Assembly: GCA_017437125.1 (NCBI GenBank)
Contig: JAFSBV010000002.1
Location: 1-64,000 of the forward strand
DNA from: Bacteroidales bacterium
GTDB taxonomy: Bacteria; Bacteroidota; Bacteroidia; Bacteroidales; UBA932
Direction of reading: 5' to 3'
Length of the DNA: 64,000 nt
Positions 1-8,485 of the stretch are shown piece by piece. Below the pieces are notes generated by a model. That model had not been told where the DNA came from. It did no database searches and worked only from the letters and a program-made list of their open reading frames with translations. Every line of letters starts with the position of its first letter. The stretch's first letter is position 1. A program made the position numbers and the translations under genes.

Positions 1-208
1 AGAATGAGCTGAGCTCGAACTGCTCACGTGACTTCTTGTTTACGAAAGTCTAGCGGTTGACAGTGAAGATCTTCTTGTGAGTAGGGAGAGGAATAGGTCC
101 GTTCACGCGAGCACCTTTAGCAGATACTGTCTCAACGATCTTCTTTGCTGACTTGTCAACAAGCATGTGATCGAATGATTTGAGTTTAATTCTAATTATC
201 TGGCTCAT
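1..208 (-). CDS. rpsJ: 30S ribosomal protein S10, 3' end outside window, internal TAG
   Basis: S10 is part of the 30S head and, with NusB, of antitermination complexes. The visible reading starts at the ATG complementary to 206-208 ([20 protein letters not shown]) and follows S10 through the [16 protein letters not shown] stretch. Codon 53 (bases 50-52) is then TAG where S10 proteins have a conserved Ser, after which [13 protein letters not shown] continues in the same frame. About 69 of roughly 101 codons are in the window. It lies 29 bp after fusA in the usual str/S10 order. The family call is secure. The stop is either a base error in the assembly or a real mutation. Confidence 0.85.
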
Positions 209-237
209 ATCAAAATTCGTTGAATTCAGTTAAACAA

Positions 238-2349
238 TTATTCGTCATCCTCAGCCTTGTAGCCACTCTTCTCGATAACCTCCTTAGCGAGTCCTGCTGG
301 AACCTCAGCATAATGGTCGAATGTCATTGTGCTTGTTGCACGACCTGAAGAGATTGTACGGAGGATAGTCACGTAACCGAACTGCTCTGCAAGCGGAACG
401 TATGCCTTTACGATACGTGCACCGAGAGTCGAGTCCATTGCGTTGATCTGTCCGCGACGGCGGTTGAGGTCACCCACGATGTCTCCCATGTAATCTTCCG
501 GAGTAACAACCTCAAGGCTCATGATAGGCTCGAGGAGAACCGGCTTAGCCTTAGGGCATGCGTGACGGAATGCGAGACGTGCTGCGAGCTCGAATGAAAG
601 CTGGTCAGAGTCAACCGGGTGGAATGAACCATCCTTGAGAGTTACCTTAAGTGATGGAACCTCGTAACCTGCGAGTACACCGTTTGACATTGCTGACTTG
701 AAGCCCTTCTCTACAGATGGGATGAATTCCTTAGGAACGTTACCACCCTTGACCTCGTCGATGAACTGAAGGCCGTTAACACCCTCGTCAGCTGGTCCGA
801 TCTCAACGATGATATCAGCGAACTTACCACGTCCACCAGTCTGCTTCTTGAATACCTCACGATGCTGAACTGTCTGAGTGATAGCCTCTTTGTAGTTAAC
901 CTGTGGTGCACCCTGGTTGATGTCAACGCCGAACTCGCGACGGAGACGGTCAACGATGATGTCGAGGTGGAGCTCACCCATACCGCTGATGACTGTCTGA
1001 CCTGTGTCATGGTCTGTCTTCACTGTGAATGTAGGGTCCTCCTCAGCAAGCTTAGCAAGTGCGATTCCGAGTTTGTCAAGATCCTTCTGGGTCTTAGGCT
1101 CAACTGCAAGTCCGATTACCGGATCAGGGAACTCCATAGACTCGAGGGTGATAGGAGCCTGCTCGAAGCAGATTGTATCACCAGTACGAAGATCCTTGAA
1201 ACCTACAGCTGCACAGATATCACCAGCCTCGACGAACTCGATAGGGTTCTGCTTGTTTGAGTGCATCTGGAAGAGACGTGAAACACGCTCCTTCTTGCCT
1301 GTACGTGTATTGAGTACATATGAACCGGCATCAAGCTTTCCTGAATATGCTCTCATGAATGCGAGACGACCAACGAATGGGTCTGTAGCAATCTTGAATA
1401 CGAGAGCTGCGAAAGGCTCCTTGACGCTTGGCTGGCGTACTTCCTCATCACCTGTGTTAGGGTTTGTACCCTTTACAGCACCCTTGTCGAGTGGTGATGG
1501 AAGGTAACGCATTACAGCGTTAAGAAGGAACTGAACGCCCTTGTTCTTGAATGAAGAACCACAGCATGCAGGAACGATGGCCATATCGATTGTAGCCTTG
1601 CGGAGAGCTGCGATAACCTCCTCCTCAGAGATTGAGTCAGGATCGTCGAAGAACTTCTCCATAAGAGTCTCGTCATACTCGGCAGCAGCCTCAACGAGCT
1701 TCTCCCTCCAAGCGTTAGCCTCATCCACATACTTCTCAGGAATGTCTGTGATCTGATAGTTCACAAGTGCATCCGAGTTGTGGTCATAAATCATCGCCTT
1801 CATAGCAACGAGGTCGATGATACCGTCAAACTTGTCCTCTGCACCGATAGGGATACAGATAGGAACTGCACGGGCACCAAGCTTCTCCTTCATCTCATCG
1901 ATTACAGCGAAGAAGTCAGCACCTACACGGTCCATCTTGTTGACATAAGCGATCTTTGGAACGCCATACTTGTCAGCCTGGCGCCATACAGTCTCAGACT
2001 GTGGCTGTACACGTCCTACCGCACAGAAGGTAGCGACTGTGCCATCGAGCACACGGAGTGAACGCTCCACCTCAACGGTGAAGTCAACGTGGCCCGGAGT
2101 GTCGATAAGGTTGATCTGATATGTGTCCCCGTTATAGTTCCAGAATGCAGTTGTTGCAGCGGATGTGATTGTGATACCGCGCTCCTGCTCCTGAACCATC
2201 CAGTCCATAGTGGCACCACCTTCATGAACCTCACCCAGCTTGTGTGTCTTACCTGTATAATAGAGGATTCGCTCTGAAGTAGTGGTCTTACCGGCATCAA
2301 TGTGAGCCATGATACCGATGTTTCTTGTAAATTTAAGATCTCTTGCCAT
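238..2349 (-). CDS. fusA: translation elongation factor G
   Basis: EF-G is the GTPase that moves tRNAs and mRNA on the ribosome after peptide bond formation and helps RRF recycle ribosomes. The 703-residue protein has the normal bacterial length. The G1 motif AHIDAGKTT is near residue 15, followed by RGITI, DTPGH and NKMD, then domains II to V ending in the usual Glu/Asp-rich tail. It sits 21 bp downstream of rpsG in the rpsL-rpsG-fusA-rpsJ order, so it should be co-transcribed from the promoter in front of rpsL. No unusual residues were noticed. Confidence 0.98.
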   Translation of the reverse strand: MARDLKFTRNIGIMAHIDAGKTTTSERILYYTGKTHKLGEVHEGGATMDWMVQEQERGITITSAATTAFWNYNGDTYQINLIDTPGHVDFTVEVERSLRVLDGTVATFCAVGRVQPQSETVWRQADKYGVPKIAYVNKMDRVGADFFAVIDEMKEKLGARAVPICIPIGAEDKFDGIIDLVAMKAMIYDHNSDALVNYQITDIPEKYVDEANAWREKLVEAAAEYDETLMEKFFDDPDSISEEEVIAALRKATIDMAIVPACCGSSFKNKGVQFLLNAVMRYLPSPLDKGAVKGTNPNTGDEEVRQPSVKEPFAALVFKIATDPFVGRLAFMRAYSGKLDAGSYVLNTRTGKKERVSRLFQMHSNKQNPIEFVEAGDICAAVGFKDLRTGDTICFEQAPITLESMEFPDPVIGLAVEPKTQKDLDKLGIALAKLAEEDPTFTVKTDHDTGQTVISGMGELHLDIIVDRLRREFGVDINQGAPQVNYKEAITQTVQHREVFKKQTGGRGKFADIIVEIGPADEGVNGLQFIDEVKGGNVPKEFIPSVEKGFKSAMSNGVLAGYEVPSLKVTLKDGSFHPVDSDQLSFELAARLAFRHACPKAKPVLLEPIMSLEVVTPEDYMGDIVGDLNRRRGQINAMDSTLGARIVKAYVPLAEQFGYVTILRTISSGRATSTMTFDHYAEVPAGLAKEVIEKSGYKAEDDE

Positions 2350-2370
2350 TGTCCGTCTGGTCTAGGGGGA

Positions 2371-2847
2371 TTAGAATCTGAAGTGTGCAAATGCCTTGTT
2401 GGCCTCTGCCATTCTGTGCATGTCTTCCTTTCTCTTGAATGCTGCACCTTCGCAGTTGTATGCGGCGATGATCTCAGCACAAAGTTTTTCTGCCATTGTG
2501 TGGCCTGAACGCTTACGTGCGAAATTGATCATGTTCTTCATTGAGAGAGAGATCTTTCTTTCAGGACGCACCTCCATTGGCACCTGGAAGTTAGCTCCAC
2601 CGATACGACGTGACTTAACCTCAACCTGAGGAGTTACGTTCTCGAGGGCCTTCCTCCAAATATCTAGAGGAGCCTTGTCAGAATCTTTCATCTTCTCGCC
2701 TACCATGTCAATGGCATCGTAAAAAATAGAATACGCGATACTCTTCTTTCCATCCAGCATAAGGTTGTTCACGAAACGTGTTACATTTACATCGTGAAAC
2801 TTTGGATCAGGAAGTAGAATCCTCTTCTTAGGCTTCGTTTTTCTCAT
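2371..2847 (-). CDS. rpsG: 30S ribosomal protein S7
   Basis: S7 nucleates assembly of the 3' major domain of 16S rRNA and contacts the E-site tRNA. The product is 158 residues, the usual length, with the S7 pattern: a basic N-terminus, [14 protein letters not shown], and the [17 protein letters not shown] loop around residue 80. It lies 35 bp after rpsL and 21 bp before fusA on the same strand. In many bacteria S7 represses its own operon by binding the leader. No such site can be identified here by eye. Confidence 0.97.
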   Translation of the reverse strand: MRKTKPKKRILLPDPKFHDVNVTRFVNNLMLDGKKSIAYSIFYDAIDMVGEKMKDSDKAPLDIWRKALENVTPQVEVKSRRIGGANFQVPMEVRPERKISLSMKNMINFARKRSGHTMAEKLCAEIIAAYNCEGAAFKRKEDMHRMAEANKAFAHFRF

Positions 2848-2882
2848 TTTTTGAAAAATTAAGGTGATGAATTAATTAAAAA

Positions 2883-3266
2883 TTACTTCTTAGATTTCTT
2901 TGGCCTCTTGGTACCGTAGAGAGAACGTGACTGTGTTCTTCCATCGACACCTGCAGTATCCAAAGCTCCTCTAAGGATGTGGTAACGCACACCCGGAAGG
3001 TCCTTTACACGACCACCGCGAACGAGCACGATTGAGTGCTCCTGGAGGTTGTGGCCCTCGCCAGGTATGTATGCATTGACCTCCTTTGAGTTAGTAAGAC
3101 GTACACGGGCAACCTTACGCATTGCTGAGTTAGGCTTCTTAGGTGTAGTTGTGTACACACGTACGCATACGCCTCTTCTCTGAGGACAAGCATCCAACGC
3201 GCGAGATTTGCTCTTCTCGACGATAACCTCGCGTCCTTTGCGAACTAATTGTTGAATTGTAGGCAT
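2883..3266 (-). CDS. rpsL: 30S ribosomal protein S12
   Basis: S12 sits at the decoding centre and controls accuracy. The 127-residue protein carries [15 protein letters not shown] and [13 protein letters not shown], with Lys at both positions where classical streptomycin-resistance substitutions occur, so it is of the sensitive type by sequence. First gene of the translation operon; a -7/-33 promoter lies about 50-85 bp upstream of its ATG. Confidence 0.98.
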   Translation of the reverse strand: MPTIQQLVRKGREVIVEKSKSRALDACPQRRGVCVRVYTTTPKKPNSAMRKVARVRLTNSKEVNAYIPGEGHNLQEHSIVLVRGGRVKDLPGVRYHILRGALDTAGVDGRTQSRSLYGTKRPKKSKK

Positions 3267-3318
3267 AAATGTTTGTAAATCTTTAATTTATGTATATTAC
3301 CCCGTATTTTGGGGGCTG

Positions 3319-3352
3319 CAAATATACGAATAATTTTTTATTTATCAACAAA
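3319..3352 (-). promoter_or_regulatory. promoter of the rpsL-rpsG-fusA-rpsJ operon
   Basis: On the minus strand TATATTTG (3319-3326) matches the Bacteroidota -7 consensus TAnnTTTG. TTTGTTG (3346-3352) lies 19 bp upstream as a -33 element. This would start transcription near 3312 and leave a leader of about 45 nt before rpsL. Confidence 0.75.
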
Positions 3353-3461
3353 AATATTGAAATTCAGTGCATTGGATTGTTGATAACCACCATCTTTCCA
3401 TACAGACCGTGTCCTTTCCATCATCTCGACCGGGCAGAGCAGGTGGAAAGATTCCCAGCCA

Positions 3462-3540
3462 TCGTCCGACAGTTATTTGTGTGTTTTTCTGTCGGAAAGT
3501 CCCCAAAACACTGCTAAACAATCCTAAAACAGGACCGTCC
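3462..3540. repeat. left hairpin repeat of the RAYT-like unit
   Basis: Contains CGTCCGACA (3463-3471) and TGTCGG (3490-3495), which can pair across an 18-nt loop, then CCCC-AAAACACT (3501-3512) and ACCGTCC (3534-3540). The same ordered blocks recur after the transposase gene at 4639-4722 in the same orientation. A further GTCGGACG at 3564-3571 is complementary to the first block and can form a longer alternative stem. Read as an end or REP-like site recognised by the encoded Y1 protein. Confidence 0.7.
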
Positions 3541-3707
3541 ATCATGTATTTCAGTCCTTTGATGTCGGACGACCTAAAGTCCAGCTTTTTCATGAAGAAA
3601 ACATCACGAGATACGAGAATCTTTTATAGATTTGTGATGATTTCATGACATTTCAAGAGAGATGCGGCGAATGACAGAAGAGAAGGAACGTGTAAAAGAT
3701 ATAATGT

Positions 3708-4628
3708 ATGAAAAGAACTTACCATCTATGCCTTTCGGCTGGAGACGAGGCCTTGTTCAGAGACCTCGAAGACTATAACAGAGGATTCAATTGTTTTGCA
3801 CTGGCTCTTTACAAGACAGACAGCACTGGTCTTGTTGAATCATTCATGTCCACACATGCACACAAATTGGTACAGACTCATGACCCCAAAGGATTAATGT
3901 TCAATTTCCGAAATCCGTATGCCAAATATTTCAACAACAAGTACGGACGATCGGGCAGACTTGGGGAAGACATTCATTTCACATTAGAGGTGGTAGGACA
4001 TCATCACACCATTGCTGCTGCCAGTTATGTATTAAGAAATGCATTGCATCACGGAGTCGCACCACTTCCATATGCATATCCACACTGTTCTGCAAACGCC
4101 ATATTCAGAAAAGAACTGGGAAAGTTCCATAAAGAAGCACTTCTGCCTATCAGATCATACTCCAGATTTCTCGGCAGATATGCCGGATATCCTGACAGCT
4201 ACAAGATGACGGCAAGTGGAGTATTCACACGCGAAAGCGTGCTGGACATACCTCAAATGGAGTCACTGTACGGAACTCCACGTGCATTTAACTACTATAT
4301 GAGCAGAAAATCTTCTGAAGAATGGGAGGCCGAGCAGCAAAAAGATGCCAATGGACTGCCACCGATAAACATTCACAATATTGAACGTGGAGTCAACATG
4401 CACGAAGATACCAGAATGATCATCTTTGAAAACGGGAAATCCGACTATCGGAAGATTTCGGATATCGAGCTATGCACGGAACTGGACAATCTCGCAAGAA
4501 CCAGATACGACAGAAAATCCGTATATCAGCTGAGCATAAAGGAAAAGCAAGGTATTGCAGAACATCTTTACCGTGTCCGTCACCTGAGTGAGTCCCAGAT
4601 TCGGCGATGTCTGGTTCTTCCGAAATAA
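3708..4628 (+). CDS. Y1 (HUH) transposase-like protein, RAYT-type
   Basis: Probable single-strand DNA nuclease of the Y1/TnpA-REP superfamily. Residues 46-56 (FMSTHAHKLVQ) give the HxH pair H50/H52 in the setting of the RAYT 'MPNHVHLLV' motif. KYFNNKYGRSGRL (74-85) matches the conserved 'YFNRRYGRSGHL' block. SYVLRNALHHG (106-116) matches the RAYT 'YIHLNPVRAG' block and supplies the candidate catalytic Y107. The last 40 residues (SIKEKQGIAEHLY to the end) look like a small DNA-binding helical domain. At 306 residues it is longer than IS200 TnpA (about 150) and classical RAYTs (about 165-220). It is flanked on both sides by matching hairpins and lies in AT-richer DNA between conserved genes, consistent with a transferred unit. 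No partner gene such as TnpB is present. The family call is by motif reading, not by search. Confidence 0.72.
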   Translation: MKRTYHLCLSAGDEALFRDLEDYNRGFNCFALALYKTDSTGLVESFMSTHAHKLVQTHDPKGLMFNFRNPYAKYFNNKYGRSGRLGEDIHFTLEVVGHHHTIAAASYVLRNALHHGVAPLPYAYPHCSANAIFRKELGKFHKEALLPIRSYSRFLGRYAGYPDSYKMTASGVFTRESVLDIPQMESLYGTPRAFNYYMSRKSSEEWEAEQQKDANGLPPINIHNIERGVNMHEDTRMIIFENGKSDYRKISDIELCTELDNLARTRYDRKSVYQLSIKEKQGIAEHLYRVRHLSESQIRRCLVLPK

Positions 4629-4638
4629 GAAACAATGG

Positions 4639-4722
4639 TCGTCCGACATTTAATTGGCAGAAAGAATGTCGGACGCCCCCTAAAACACTAGTCTAACGTA
4701 CGAAACCAGCACCGTCCGACAA
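4639..4722. repeat. right hairpin repeat of the RAYT-like unit
   Basis: CGTCCGACA (4640-4648) pairs with TGTCGGACG (4667-4675): a 9-bp perfect stem with an 18-nt loop. CCCC, AAAACACT (4682-4689) and ACCGTCCGACA (4711-4721) follow. Block order, spacing and orientation match 3462-3540, only 10 bp after the transposase stop codon. Confidence 0.72.
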
Positions 4723-5137
4723 CATTACAAGCAATTTAACGATTGACGATACTACACCATATATAATCCAAATGTATCCGGTATTGACTTTGACAATCCT
4801 TCACGAAGTTTCTCTACGAATATAGACCCTTTGAATCCGACAATTTAAACTCATACATAACATTGTACTCCATAGCATGTTTCAGACTGTTAACGTCTTT
4901 ATCGTTTCTTTTACACAAGTTGTAACCTGCCCTGACAAGTTAAAGAATCGTGCAGCAAGGCAACGCGGCTGGCAAATACGCCAGCCAGCTATTTAGAGGA
5001 AGCTCAGCCCAGGTGTTGCTCCGTCTGCTCTGTGCAACGAGTCAAAAATAAATAGAAGTTAAACCGTTCAACAAAAGGGTCGCACATCATTTTGAAGTGT
5101 TTGCACAACAAAGAAAGGAAATTCATGGAATATTTTG
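4723..5137. other. gene-free spacer with one strong hairpin
   Basis: No convincing gene is seen. The strand-symmetric hairpin GGCTGGC-AAATAC-GCCAGCC (4967-4986) has a perfect 7-bp stem but no T-tract on either side. Short minus-strand reading stretches at about 4760-4940 suggest a decayed coding remnant interrupted by stops and a frameshift, of unknown identity. Confidence 0.4.
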
Positions 5138-5145
5138 TATATTTG
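5138..5145 (+). promoter_or_regulatory. -7 element before the alkyltransferase-like gene
   Basis: TATATTTG fits TAnnTTTG exactly and lies 77 bp before the ATG at 5223. No clear -33 partner was identified, so this rests on one element. Confidence 0.45.
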
Positions 5146-5222
5146 GGAGTTGTAAGACTACAAGGAAGAAACAAGTGAGACGGTAAAAGAGAGAAAAGAG
5201 AACATTCATCATCAGCTATATT

Positions 5223-5846
5223 ATGGAAACCGACCGGAAATGGGTCATCGTCCGCATAGACGGAAAGATAGCCGCCATATCGACAGATTACAGGATGCTG
5301 GCAGAGATCAGTGCCAGAATCGCCAGCGAGGGACAAGGCAAGAAAGCCGGAAAAGACCGGAAAAGCCCGCTTTATGACAAGATCACGGCCGAAACAGTGC
5401 CGTTCGGACAGGTCTGGGACCTTCGCAGCAAGATCGCATGGGACGACTTCATCCTTTTCGGAACAGATTTTCAGAAGAAGGTATGGCGGAAGCTGTGGGA
5501 ACTCACACATGGCGGTCTTTCCGACACCTCACAGGAAACGGAAGAGGACATGAAGCTCATATGCTACAGCGACTTTGCCGGACTATGCGAGAACAAGGCC
5601 GGAGTACGTGCTGTAGCCCACGCGATAGGTCTGAACCCTATATCCGTCATAATCCCGTGCCATCTGGTCATCCCGAAGGAGTCCATCGACAAGATCAACG
5701 AAATAAAAAGAAAGGCAGAAGCCACCATATTCAAGGGTGATGACCTCTGCCTGAAAAGCATTCTTGATGACAGTTCCATCGATTTCGGCGAATATGCCCT
5801 CGGAAAGAAGCTTAAACGCGAACTTATCAAGATGGAACACGCCTAA
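5223..5846 (+). CDS. O6-alkylguanine-DNA alkyltransferase-like protein, variant
   Basis: Such proteins transfer the alkyl group of O6-alkylguanine to an active-site Cys in one suicidal turnover. Residues 80-94 (GTDFQKKVWRKLWEL) match the family 'GT.FQ..VW..L' start of the DNA-binding domain. R129 in VRAVAHAIGLNPIS is the arginine-finger position. P145-C146-H147 form the active site. Two oddities: the Arg that normally follows (PCHR) is Leu148, and about 40 extra residues separate the active site from the FGEYALGKKLKRELIKME end, which normally follows after about 10. The N-terminal 60 residues are unlike Ada or Ogt. It may still repair DNA, or may be an alkyltransferase-like binder despite keeping Cys. 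Its stop overlaps that of the convergent GH29 gene. Confidence 0.72.
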   Translation: METDRKWVIVRIDGKIAAISTDYRMLAEISARIASEGQGKKAGKDRKSPLYDKITAETVPFGQVWDLRSKIAWDDFILFGTDFQKKVWRKLWELTHGGLSDTSQETEEDMKLICYSDFAGLCENKAGVRAVAHAIGLNPISVIIPCHLVIPKESIDKINEIKRKAEATIFKGDDLCLKSILDDSSIDFGEYALGKKLKRELIKMEHA

Positions 5847-7153
5847 TCCTTCAGCTGTACTTCTATTATATAATCCACATCAGCCGGAGTCTTTTCCAGT
5901 TCCACAGTCAGTCTGCCGTCAGACTGTCTGTATTTCAGTGACGCACCGTCAGCCATGGCCTTTACGGACTTCACCTTCGCATCCAGAGGAAGCACTACCG
6001 AACCGACGCCTTCCAAAGGCTCGATGAGGTGCATATATATGACATTGCCTTTCCTTGTGGTGACTCCCCAGCTCTGCTCAGGAATGCCGGATGCATCTGT
6101 TCCATACACCGACTCACCGTACCTGCCCATCCATTCACCGATACCGCTCAGACGCTCGACAGCCGCAGCAGGCAGGTTTCCGTCCGGCTGAGGGCCGACA
6201 TTAAGAAGAAGGTTGGATCCCTTCGAGGCTGCTCTTACGATAAGACGCACAAGTTCTTCTACTGATTTGTAATTCTGATCCTCAACCTTGTAGCCCCACA
6301 TTCCGTTCATAGTCTGGCACATCTCCAGAGGAAGCGCACTTACGGTCTGTTCAGCCGCCCATCCTGTCGTGTTTTCACCTGGAAGATCTCTTTCGAACAT
6401 CTGGAAATCCTCACCCTCAAACGGAGTGAGATGATGGTTGTTTCCGATGAGACATGAAGGATCTATGGCATGGATATGAGAATATATCTCGTCCAGACGC
6501 CAGTCGAAAGGTTGAGGGTCGCTATCGTGATCCCAAAGACCGTCGAACCATATGGCTCCGATGTCTCCGTAATTTGTAAGAAGCTCCGTAAGCTGGGACT
6601 TCATGAAGGCAATATAACTGTCATAATCCTGAGAGTCTCCCTTACGGCCCGTATTGAGTCCGGTACGTCCCACAGGATAGTCCTCGCGGGTCCAGTCAAG
6701 AAGAGAATAATAGAAATGAAGGGCTATGCCTTCTTCACGGCAGGCCTCCGCCAGTTCGGCGACTATATCCCTTCTAAAAGGCGAAGCATCGATGATGTCA
6801 TAATCCGAGACCTTGGTATCGAACATGGAAAATCCGTCATGGTGGCGGGTCGTGAAACATATGTATTTAGCCCCGGACGCCTTGATGGCTTTCACCCATT
6901 CACGGGCATCGAACGAGGCAGGATAGAAGCCTCCCGCCGCCTTCGCATATTCCTGAGCATCAACACCTTTATTCATATACCACTCACCCTGGGCGAACAT
7001 GCTGTATATTCCCCAATGGATGAAAACACCGAACCTGCTGTCGGCAAATGCCTCACGAGCCTCCAGATTGTCCTGAGACGGAACATATCCCTGCGCGGAC
7101 GACGCGACAGATACGACGGCTGTCAGAACTGCCGCCAAAAGAATTCTTTTCAT
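5843..7153 (-). CDS. alpha-L-fucosidase, GH29, secreted
   Basis: Retaining exo-enzyme that releases alpha-linked L-fucose from glycans. A signal peptide (about residues 1-20, ending SSAQ) sends it to the periplasm or outside. The GH29 barrel begins with FGVFIHWGIYS (41-51), continues with KYICFTTRHHDGFSMFD (about 96-112), and has the nucleophile Asp204 in AIWFDGLWD. LLLNVGPQPDG is the family's late barrel signature. The C-terminal ~90 residues form a beta-sandwich-like tail. Third gene of a tight operon (SIMPL protein, plug protein, GH29; gaps of 4 and 12 bp). Acid/base residue not assigned. The exact linkage preference cannot be told from sequence. Confidence 0.93.
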   Translation of the reverse strand: MKRILLAAVLTAVVSVASSAQGYVPSQDNLEAREAFADSRFGVFIHWGIYSMFAQGEWYMNKGVDAQEYAKAAGGFYPASFDAREWVKAIKASGAKYICFTTRHHDGFSMFDTKVSDYDIIDASPFRRDIVAELAEACREEGIALHFYYSLLDWTREDYPVGRTGLNTGRKGDSQDYDSYIAFMKSQLTELLTNYGDIGAIWFDGLWDHDSDPQPFDWRLDEIYSHIHAIDPSCLIGNNHHLTPFEGEDFQMFERDLPGENTTGWAAEQTVSALPLEMCQTMNGMWGYKVEDQNYKSVEELVRLIVRAASKGSNLLLNVGPQPDGNLPAAAVERLSGIGEWMGRYGESVYGTDASGIPEQSWGVTTRKGNVIYMHLIEPLEGVGSVVLPLDAKVKSVKAMADGASLKYRQSDGRLTVELEKTPADVDYIIEVQLKD

Positions 7154-7165
7154 AGGAATACGAAA

Positions 7166-7696
7166 TTATTGCTTCTTGGTTGTAATCAATATCACTCCAT
7201 TACCGCCCTGCGTACCATAGATGGCTGCCGAAGAAGCATCCTTCAGCACCTCGACATGATCCACATCGCTCGGATTGAGATAGGAAATATCATCCACCGT
7301 CATACCGTCCACCACGAAAAGAGGATCGGTATTTCCATATATGGTATTGGTACTCCTTATGACATACTTATATCCGTTGCCAGTCTTGGTGACGGTGAGT
7401 CCGGGAACCCTTCCCATGAGGAACTCTCCCATATCGGTGTAGCTGCTTGCGGATTTCTCAGTAAGGCTGACCTTTGAAACAGACGAAGTAACCAGTTTTC
7501 TCCTGACCTTGCCATATCCCAGGTCCACAAGTTCCTCCTCGGCAGCGATCCTTCTGAGGGAATCACGGATCGCAGCCTCTATCTTACGTGCCTCTTTCTT
7601 CGCACGGCGCTCGGCCTTCTTGTCCTGTGCGTCGGCGGCAAAAGGGATCAGAAGCAGCATGAAAGCCGCTACAAAAGCTTTAAACGATCTATTCAT
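7166..7696 (-). CDS. stand-alone TonB-dependent receptor plug-domain protein
   Basis: 176 residues: signal peptide (1-23, ending ADAQ), a highly charged helical stretch (26-56, Lys/Arg/Glu-rich, coiled-coil-like), then DLGYGKVRRKLVTSSVSKV, which resembles the start of SusC plugs, and a plug fold ending with VEVLKDASSAAIYGTQGGNG and VILITTKK. These are the plug motifs of SusC/RagA receptors, yet the beta-barrel of 600 or more residues is absent and a stop follows directly. It is not a decayed receptor by appearance, since the frame is clean and it is embedded in an operon with 4-bp and 12-bp gaps. It probably sits in the periplasm. The role is unknown; it could interact with TonB, with barrels, or with the neighbouring SIMPL protein. 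Confidence 0.75.
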   Translation of the reverse strand: MNRSFKAFVAAFMLLLIPFAADAQDKKAERRAKKEARKIEAAIRDSLRRIAAEEELVDLGYGKVRRKLVTSSVSKVSLTEKSASSYTDMGEFLMGRVPGLTVTKTGNGYKYVIRSTNTIYGNTDPLFVVDGMTVDDISYLNPSDVDHVEVLKDASSAAIYGTQGGNGVILITTKKQ

Positions 7697-7700
7697 ATGA

Positions 7701-8405
7701 TTAGTTTTTCAGATAATAGGTGACATATGTGACGACACGCACCTTCTTTATATAAGGAGTGTTGCTGTCGCGGTTTTCTATGCTGAACGTGCCCTGGTTG
7801 GCTGTCTTTATCTTTCCGAGCCTGCTGTCAGAATCCTTCGCGAACTTTTCTGCAGCCTCACGGGCATTCTTCGTGGCCTCCTCGATCATTTCAGGCTTGA
7901 TTCCGTTGAGACCTTCATATTTGAACTCAACCGGATTCTCCCAGCTGTTGCCTCCGGTCACAATCCCCTTCTTCAAAAGATCCGACTGCTTCGACATGAG
8001 TTCGAGAACGACATCCACCTTATCAGTACATACAGTCACGACATTTGTCGCGATATAACGGAAAGCCCTGTCATTGCTTCCGTATTCGTTCGCATACTTA
8101 TCGGAAATCTGAGGAACGGAAATCGTGATTTCAGATGCGGTTATACCTCCTGACTTGAGGAACGACATTATTGTAGCATTATTGCGGTCCGTCTGGTCAT
8201 ATATGGACTGAATATCGTCAGCCATGACCTTATATACCACAGGCCATATGACCTTGTCGGCCATCACTTCCTTTTCGCACAATCCCTTCACATTGACCGT
8301 ACGGTCATACGAACGGAACTTATCGACCGATTTCGGAAACATGAGTCCGAGTACCACCAGTCCGGCCATGATGAACAGGCCGCTGAAGAATCTACCTTTA
8401 TCCAT
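7701..8405 (-). CDS. SIMPL (DUF541) domain protein, membrane-anchored
   Basis: 234 residues with one N-terminal membrane segment (about 7-24) that probably anchors it facing the periplasm. The rest follows the SIMPL/DUF541 pattern: VNVKGLCEKEVMADKVIWPV, then alternating strands and helices with SVPQISDKYANEYG and a late EATKNAREAAEKFAKDSDSRLGKI helix. Function of the family is poorly defined; proteins with this fold occur in envelopes and can form large oligomers. First gene of the operon with the plug protein and GH29, starting 80 bp from the divergent GH43. A near-consensus -7 box (TATATTTA, minus strand, 8434-8441) lies upstream. Confidence 0.8.
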   Translation of the reverse strand: MDKGRFFSGLFIMAGLVVLGLMFPKSVDKFRSYDRTVNVKGLCEKEVMADKVIWPVVYKVMADDIQSIYDQTDRNNATIMSFLKSGGITASEITISVPQISDKYANEYGSNDRAFRYIATNVVTVCTDKVDVVLELMSKQSDLLKKGIVTGGNSWENPVEFKYEGLNGIKPEMIEEATKNAREAAEKFAKDSDSRLGKIKTANQGTFSIENRDSNTPYIKKVRVVTYVTYYLKN

Positions 8406-8454
8406 AACTTATGTTTTTAATGAATATGCGCCATAAATATAGCAAAAATCACAC

Positions 8455-8462
8455 TATATTTG
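8455..8462 (+). promoter_or_regulatory. -7 element of the GH43 gene
   Basis: TATATTTG, exact TAnnTTTG match, 23 bp before the ATG at 8486. It lies inside a longer possible reading frame that begins at 8411, which argues that the true start is 8486. Confidence 0.65.
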
Positions 8463-8485
8463 CGGAAACACTACCATTTATTTTC

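Noticed and set aside
4760-4940. Minus-strand peptide fragments (for example MEYNVMYEFKLSDSKG, then FVEKLREGLSKSIPD in another frame)
   Set aside because: Needs a frameshift and is bounded by stops; no family recognised. At most a decayed gene remnant, so it is mentioned only in the spacer entry.
3267-5222. Phage or integrative element around the RAYT-like gene
   Set aside because: No integrase, relaxase, capsid or replication gene is present; the insert is explained by a single-gene unit and its repeats.
6470-7477. 335-codon open frame on the plus strand
   Set aside because: It is antisense to the GH29 and plug genes, has no domain pattern and no promoter; GH29 on the other strand is certain.
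8411-8485. Longer start for the GH43 gene
   Set aside because: The -7 promoter box lies inside this stretch and the signal peptide starts at 8486.
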